Positions 7,479 to 10,880 of a DNA stretch of 10,880 nucleotides are shown here, in pieces; the first letter of the stretch is position 1, and every line of letters starts with the position of its first letter. The position numbers and the translations under genes were made by a program. Source of the DNA: JAUXIQ01 sp030620925 [NCBI: Nitrospinota bacterium] (GTDB lineage: Bacteria; JAUXIQ01); contig JAUXIQ010000030.1 of the NCBI GenBank assembly GCA_030620925.1, forward strand, positions 1-10,880, written 5' to 3'. A model generated the notes under the pieces. The model searched no databases and was not told the origin of the DNA. It saw only the letters and a program-made list of their open reading frames with translations.

Positions 7479-8312
7479 ATGCTGCTCGAGAATAAGGTGG
7501 CGCTGGTTACCGGGGCCGCCAGGGGAATCGGCAGGGCTATTGCCCTGGTGCTGGCCGAAGAGGGAGCGGACGTGGGCGTGGCGGACGTTAAATGGAGCAG
7601 GTTCGACGGGGAGAGATATTACGCCGTCCCCCGGCGGGAGTCGGACCCTGAAGAGGAAGAAGTCCGCACCGACGAGGCGATAGAGAGATTGGGTAGGAAG
7701 GCGCATTCGGTGGAAATGGATGTCTCCGATTCGGCTCAGGTGAAGGAAGGGGTAGAGTCGGTGCGAAACGAGCTGGGGCGGATAGACATACTGGTGAACA
7801 ACGCGGGTATCGTGACCAACATCCGTCCCCTGGCCGACATGGAGCGGGCCTCCTGGGATCACGAGCTGGCGGTGAACCTCAGCGGGGCGTTCAACTGTTC
7901 CAAAGAGGTCCTTTCGGGCATGGTCGAGAACGGTTGGGGGAGGGTGATAAACATCTCTTCGGGCGCCGCCCTGGGGGGCATTCACAGGCAGGCGGCCTAT
8001 GCGGCCAGCAAGGCGGGCGTTCTGGGTTTTACCAAGTCGGTGACCCTGGAATACGCGGCGCAGGGCATAACCTGCAACGCCGTGATGCCCGGTATGGCCG
8101 AATCACCGCTGGTCAGGGCCATGCCCAAAGAAATAAGGGAAGAGCAGATGCGGCTCATCCCCGCCGGCCGGTTCGCGGATACCAGGGAGATAGCTTATAT
8201 GGTGGCTTTTCTGGCTTCGGACAGGGCGGCCTACATCAACGGGGTTGAGATTCACGTCAACGGCGGCGGCCACCTGACCCCCGGCACGCTGGCCAGCCGC
8301 AAGGGCAAGTAG
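7479..8312 (+). CDS. SDR-family NAD(P)-dependent oxidoreductase with an extended insert
   Basis: This 277-residue cytoplasmic classical short-chain dehydrogenase is FabG-like in core, and longer than the usual 245-255. The cofactor motif TGAARGIG is at 11-18, Asp36 at the end of strand 2 suggests a preference for NAD(H), and NNAG is at 107-110. The active-site set is Asn133, Ser161 (NISSG), Tyr174 and Lys178 (YAASK); the substrate-side loop is AVMPGMAESPLV. An insert of about 18 residues rich in Arg, Tyr and Glu lies between strand 2 and the next helix, about 40-66. Mycofactocin-dependent SDRs also carry an insert there, but their glycine motif is usually GARGQGR. AAAGGGGG lies 7 bases before the ATG. 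It is the only plus-strand gene and is divergent from the exporter unit. Substrate is unknown. Confidence 0.92.
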   Translation: MLLENKVALVTGAARGIGRAIALVLAEEGADVGVADVKWSRFDGERYYAVPRRESDPEEEEVRTDEAIERLGRKAHSVEMDVSDSAQVKEGVESVRNELGRIDILVNNAGIVTNIRPLADMERASWDHELAVNLSGAFNCSKEVLSGMVENGWGRVINISSGAALGGIHRQAAYAASKAGVLGFTKSVTLEYAAQGITCNAVMPGMAESPLVRAMPKEIREEQMRLIPAGRFADTREIAYMVAFLASDRAAYINGVEIHVNGGGHLTPGTLASRKGK

Positions 8313-8342
8313 CGCCTGCGACCCCCCGAAACACAAAGAATC

Positions 8343-8400
8343 CCCCCGCCACAAATGACGGGGGCCAGGGGTGGGGAGATTTAACAGCCGGCGAAATCTC
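8343..8400 (+). terminator. Hairpin pair after the SDR gene (weak terminator candidate)
   Basis: Two perfect stems follow the SDR stop by 30 and 63 bases. CCCCCG/CGGGGG (8343-8348 with 8359-8364) has a 10-base loop. GAGATTT/AAATCTC (8376-8382 with 8394-8400) has an 11-base loop and is followed by TTGTT. Neither has a long T run, so this is a weak terminator call. The remaining non-repeat parts of 8313-8743 show nothing further that I can name. Confidence 0.35.
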
Positions 8401-8499
8401 TTGTTCAGGGCAACCACCCCGCAGCCTTCGGTGTTGTACCTGCCTTGTAGGAGTTCCAGCTAAACGTTTTTTCAGGAAACAACCTAATGGCTAAGATAT

Positions 8500-8641
8500 G
8501 CGAGATTCTTCGCTTCGCTCAGAATGACAGGATCTGACGTGCGTGTTTACCTTTCGAATAGCGGCAAGATGCCGCTTCTAAGCTCAAATTGTCATTCTGA
8601 ACGGAGTCCCGCTGCACGCGGGACAGAGTGAAGAATCTCGC
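8500..8641. repeat. Palindromic intergenic repeat with nested hairpins (MITE/REP-like)
   Basis: The outer ends GCGAGATTCTTC (8500-8511) and GAAGAATCTCGC (8630-8641) are exact inverted copies. Inside them, TCAGAATGACA (8519-8529) pairs with TGTCATTCTGA (8590-8600). The right arm carries an extra perfect hairpin, GTCCCGC/GCGGGAC (8606-8612 with 8618-8624). The centre has another, GCGGCA/TGCCGC with a three-base loop (8561-8575). The GAGATTCTTC...GAATGACA arm is, from memory, a widely scattered intergenic repeat in environmental bacterial genomes. It sits between two convergent genes and has no coding capacity of its own. Confidence 0.7.
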
Positions 8642-8743
8642 CTACCCTTGCAAACCCGGTTTTTTTGAGGTTTTTTGTTAACCTTTCCCGTTTTTCCCCT
8701 CTACTGGAACGCCCCGCGGGATGTCTCTACAAGGCTACCTGCC

Positions 8744-10066
8744 CTATGCCATGAGGAATATGTAGCGCAGGACGAAGAGGGCCGCGAACAGGTGGATCAT
8801 CCAGTGCACTTCTTTAACCCGCCCGCTCAGGAGCTTGAGCAGCGAATAGGAGATGAAGCCGAAGGCGATCCCCTCGGTGATGCTGAAGGTAAGGGGCATG
8901 ATGATCAGTGTCAGGAAGGCGGGTATGGATTCGGTGTAATCCTTCCAATCGACGTGGATAACGTTTTTCAACATGATACTGCCCACGATGATAAGCGCAG
9001 GGGCGGTGACCGGATAGAGGAAGACGTTTTCGCTTATCTGCATCCCGCCCCCTATCATCTTTATGAGTGGTGAGAAGAAGATGGCGGCTATGAAAAAGAG
9101 GGCGGTCACCATGTTGGACAGCCCGCTCCTTCCCCCTTCCGCAACACCGGCGGCGCTCTCGATATAGCTGGTGACGGTGGAGGTTCCTAACGCAGAGCCG
9201 GCAACCGTGCCCACGGCGTCCGAAAGCAGAGCCCTATGCGCACGGGGCAGCTTGCCTTTCACCATGAAACCCGCTTCCTGGCTCACCCCTATGAGGGTTC
9301 CCACGGTGTCGAAGAGGTCCAGGAAGAAGAAGATGAAGATGACCTCCAACAGCCCGAAGCGTATCGCTCCCAGGATGTCCAGCTTGAGGAAGGTGGGGGC
9401 TATGGAGGGCGGCGCGCTTATCACGCCCTGGTACTCGATCAATCCGAAGATGACTCCCACCACGGCGGTGACGATTATCCCCCACAGGATCGCCCCCTTC
9501 ACCTTCCTGGAGAGGAGGGTGGCGATGAGTATTATGCCGAAGATGGAGAGCAGCACGGGGGGACTCTTCAGGTTGCCCAGCTTTACCAGGGTGGCCGGAT
9601 GGTCCACCACCAGGCCCGCCCACTCGAACCCCACCAGGGCTATAAGCAGGCCGATGCCCACGGCGATACCGTTTTTAAGGCACACGGGCATGGCGTCGAT
9701 CACCCTCTCCCGCACGCCGATAAAAGACAGTGCGATGAAGATCACCCCGGAGATAAAGACCGCGCCCAGCACCGTCTGCCAGGGGACGCCCATCACCAGC
9801 ACCACGGTGTATGCGAAGAAAAAGTTGTGCCCCATGGCGGGAGCCAGGGCGATGGGGTAGTTTGCGAGAAGACCCATCAGGATGGTCGCAAATGCGCTGG
9901 AGAGGCATACCGCCATGAACACCGAGTTGAAATCCATCCCCGTTGAGGAGAGGACGACGGGCTGAACGAAGATGATGTAGGCCATGGTCATGAAGGTGGT
10001 GGCGCCCGCTTTGACCTCGGTGCGCAGGTCGGTATTCAGCTCCTGGAGTTTGAAAAATTTTCTCAC
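8744..10066 (-). CDS. NCS2-family nucleobase permease, AzgA type (purine transporter)
   Basis: This inner-membrane purine:proton symporter has 440 residues and about 14 helices, the usual size. AzgA-type signatures are RTEVKAGATTFMTMAYIIF (15-33), PAMGHNFFFAYT (76-87), FDTVGTLIGVSQEAGF (252-267), the near-invariant block 294-315 (GTSTVTSYIESAAG, then VAEGGRSG) and ITEGIAFGFISY (396-407). Close relatives take up adenine or hypoxanthine/guanine; the sequence does not let me choose. Small departures are QP for the usual NP after helix 1 and GHN for GLN at 79-81. I take GTG 10066 as start because AAAGGGGGTG lies just before it and homologues begin with KFFKL; ATG 10102 in the same frame would add 12 unlikely residues and lies inside the leader. 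A long structured leader precedes it. It converges on the SDR gene. Confidence 0.92.
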   Translation of the reverse strand: MRKFFKLQELNTDLRTEVKAGATTFMTMAYIIFVQPVVLSSTGMDFNSVFMAVCLSSAFATILMGLLANYPIALAPAMGHNFFFAYTVVLVMGVPWQTVLGAVFISGVIFIALSFIGVRERVIDAMPVCLKNGIAVGIGLLIALVGFEWAGLVVDHPATLVKLGNLKSPPVLLSIFGIILIATLLSRKVKGAILWGIIVTAVVGVIFGLIEYQGVISAPPSIAPTFLKLDILGAIRFGLLEVIFIFFFLDLFDTVGTLIGVSQEAGFMVKGKLPRAHRALLSDAVGTVAGSALGTSTVTSYIESAAGVAEGGRSGLSNMVTALFFIAAIFFSPLIKMIGGGMQISENVFLYPVTAPALIIVGSIMLKNVIHVDWKDYTESIPAFLTLIIMPLTFSITEGIAFGFISYSLLKLLSGRVKEVHWMIHLFAALFVLRYIFLMA

Positions 10067-10094
10067 GTGCCCACCCCCTTTTAAATATAGCGGG

Positions 10095-10171
10095 TAGAGC
10101 ATTTATAGAGCAGGAAATCGGTGCCGACAAGTAGTCGGCGAATATCCCTCCGTTACCGGATAAGATGCTCT
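10095..10171 (-). promoter_or_regulatory. Structured 5' leader of the purine permease (riboswitch-like folding potential)
   Basis: On the minus strand AGAGCAT (10171 to 10165) can pair perfectly with ATGCTCT (10102 to 10096). This encloses two hairpins: TCCG-GTAA-CGGA, a stem closed by a GNRA tetraloop (10160 to 10149), and GCCGAC-TACTT-GTCGGC (10139 to 10123). A second TGCTCTA copy at 10112 to 10106 offers AGAGCA an alternative partner 11 bases away, so two folds can compete. The element ends about 30 bases before the GTG start and 14 before the ribosome binding site. I do not recognise a known riboswitch core. The role is inferred. Confidence 0.4.
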
Positions 10172-10279
10172 GGTGAGAAAAAAACCGGACGAGCCGTTCC
10201 CGTTCCAAAACCGCAGCGAACGGGCAGGGGGTTGATAATAAAGGTCGAGGTTGTTACTGAAGGAAGGTTTAATCCGTTG

Positions 10280-10307
10280 ATGATATATCAGGTTTTTTTA
10301 AGGACAA
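10280..10307 (-). promoter_or_regulatory. Possible promoter of the purine permease
   Basis: On the minus strand TTGTCC (10307 to 10302) and TATCAT (10285 to 10280) are spaced by 16 bases. A start near 10273 would give a leader of about 207 bases containing the structured element at 10095-10171. The rest of 10281-10404 holds short palindromes (TGATATATCA at 10281-10290, CTCTTAAGAG at 10325-10334) but no gene that I can support. Confidence 0.35.
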
Positions 10308-10404
10308 TGCCGGTCAGCGCACCTCTCTTAAGAGCGCAGGCGTTTTATTCCCGTCCCGCGTCTAACGGCTCGCTTCTTTAAATATCACCGCCTTAAGGGG
10401 GTCA

Positions 10405-10590
10405 TTATTCGTCTGAGCTGAGTTTTCCCGCGATACCCCAGTTACTCTTGGGGATGTCATAGATGACCACCTGCACACCTTCCGTCTTGGTACCGGTTTT
10501 TTCCACCATTACCTCGGTGATCGCTTTGACCAGCTCTCTCTTCTGCTGCTCCGATCTTCCTTCCCACATCTGCACTGTGACTACGGGCAT
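10405..10590 (-). CDS. 4-oxalocrotonate tautomerase-family small enzyme
   Basis: This 61-residue protein, at the family's normal length, has Met followed at once by Pro, which becomes the catalytic N-terminal Pro1 after Met removal. The 4-OT family performs keto-enol tautomerisation or related chemistry as small oligomers in the cytoplasm. Arg11 (numbered from Pro1, in WEGRSEQQK) matches the catalytic Arg11. The position of Arg39 is Gln (EGVQVVIYD), and Phe50 is replaced by Trp in SNWGIAGKL. It is therefore probably not a classical 4-oxalocrotonate tautomerase. AGGAGG lies 5 bases before ATG 10590, which decides this start over the ATG at 10620. It follows a LUD-domain gene with a terminator between them; no aromatic-degradation genes are visible. 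Confidence 0.88.
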   Translation of the reverse strand: MPVVTVQMWEGRSEQQKRELVKAITEVMVEKTGTKTEGVQVVIYDIPKSNWGIAGKLSSDE

Positions 10591-10625
10591 CAGCTCCTCC
10601 TTTTTTTGAATATGGAACATTGATG

Positions 10626-10647
10626 AAAAACGCGCCGGAGATGGCGC
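10626..10647 (-). terminator. Intrinsic terminator after the LUD-domain gene
   Basis: On the minus strand GCGCC, a six-base loop and GGCGC (10647 to 10632) are followed by G and five T (10630 to 10626). It stands about 50 bases after the LUD-domain stop and 36 before the tautomerase start, so it should separate the two transcripts, at least in part. Confidence 0.5.
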
Positions 10648-10697
10648 CGGACACCGCTTTAAAACGCCATCGCTTGTATTTGACGCCTTCCTCTCCC

Positions 10698-10880
10698 CTA
10701 CTCGGCTCCCAGGAGGATTATGTGCAGCTCCCTGGGGCCGTGCACGCCGATTGTCAGCTCAAGCTCTATGTCTCCCGTGCGGCTGGGACCGGTTATGAAG
10801 TATAAGCAGCTTTCCATGGTCGGGATATCCCTACCTTGAGACCCGCTTGCCAGGGGCAGAAGCTCTCCCATGGAGGAGAC
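10698..10880 (-). CDS. LUD-domain protein, LutC/YkgG-like, C-terminal part (cut by window end)
   Basis: The last 60 residues of a protein run in from the right edge and stop at TAG (10700 to 10698). The end shows the LUD-domain signature [19 protein letters not shown] followed by RELHIILL. In LutC-type proteins, which take part in L-lactate oxidation with LutA and LutB, the same place reads GPSRTADIE...GAHGPRELHVIL. Family members are about 200-240 residues, so roughly three quarters is missing. Whether LutA/LutB partners lie upstream cannot be seen. Confidence 0.85.
   Translation of the reverse strand, partial: VSSMGELLPLASGSQGRDIPTMESCLYFITGPSRTGDIELELTIGVHGPRELHIILLGAE

Noticed and set aside
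7392-7985. Minus-strand open frame of 197 codons over the SDR start and its promoter
   Set aside because: It is the antisense shadow of the SDR gene, which has clear motifs, a ribosome binding site and a promoter.
8488-8538. Short ATG-initiated frame (16 codons) in the intergenic region
   Set aside because: Most of it is the left arm of the palindromic repeat, and there is no ribosome binding site.
10123-10160. Match of the permease leader to a known riboswitch (ACGGAGGGAT resembles part of the ykkC/guanidine core)
   Set aside because: The other required ykkC segments and the purine riboswitch loop motifs are absent, so the short match is treated as chance.
10178-10224. Terminator candidate made of the CCCGTTC/GAACGGG stem and a run of seven T on the minus strand
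   Set aside because: The stem (10224 to 10199) is 14 bases from the T run, and the closer alternative stem has a bulge and only five pairs, so I did not list it as a feature.

Overview
The window is a bacterial, probably chromosomal, segment of moderately high G+C (mid-50s percent judged by eye). It has nine protein genes, two of them cut by the window ends. Eight lie on the minus strand and one, a short-chain dehydrogenase, on the plus strand. AGG arginine and ATA isoleucine codons are common, and strong GGAGG-type ribosome binding sites precede most genes. The gene mix (acyl-CoA mutase, CoA-transferase, LUD-domain protein, a short-chain dehydrogenase with a long insert) suggests an anaerobic, acid- or syntrophy-type metabolism, as in some Chloroflexota, Actinomycetota or Bacillota lineages. 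Nothing here fixes the taxon.

Left part, 1-2045 (minus): an acyl-CoA pair. A class III (CaiB/BaiF) CoA-transferase lies upstream of the N-terminal part of a methylmalonyl-CoA-mutase large subunit. Both depart from their families at active-site positions (Tyr to Pro in the mutase, Asp to Glu in the transferase), so the substrate may not be the textbook one.

Middle part, 2197-7265 (minus): an export cluster of LysE-type exporter, then RND periplasmic adaptor, then RND pump. It starts at a good sigma-70-type promoter near 7319-7347. The LysE gene and adaptor are 18 bases apart. Adaptor and pump are separated by a gap with three hairpins, the last a terminator-like stem plus six T that ends at the pump's ribosome binding site. 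No TolC-type outer-membrane gene is present.

Centre, 7266-8312: a divergent promoter region serves the exporter cluster (minus) and an SDR oxidoreductase (plus). Between the SDR promoter and its start codon lies a dyad with 12-base arms matching at 11 positions.

8313-8743 separates the convergent SDR and purine-permease genes. It has no gene but holds hairpins and a 142-base palindromic intergenic repeat, 8500-8641.

Right part, 8744-10880 (minus): a LUD-domain (LutC-like) C-terminus with its own terminator, a 61-residue 4-oxalocrotonate tautomerase-family protein, a long leader with riboswitch-like folding potential, and an AzgA-type NCS2 purine permease starting at GTG. The most novel-looking items are the permease leader, the adaptor/pump attenuator, the dyad at 7417-7452 and the two active-site substitutions.
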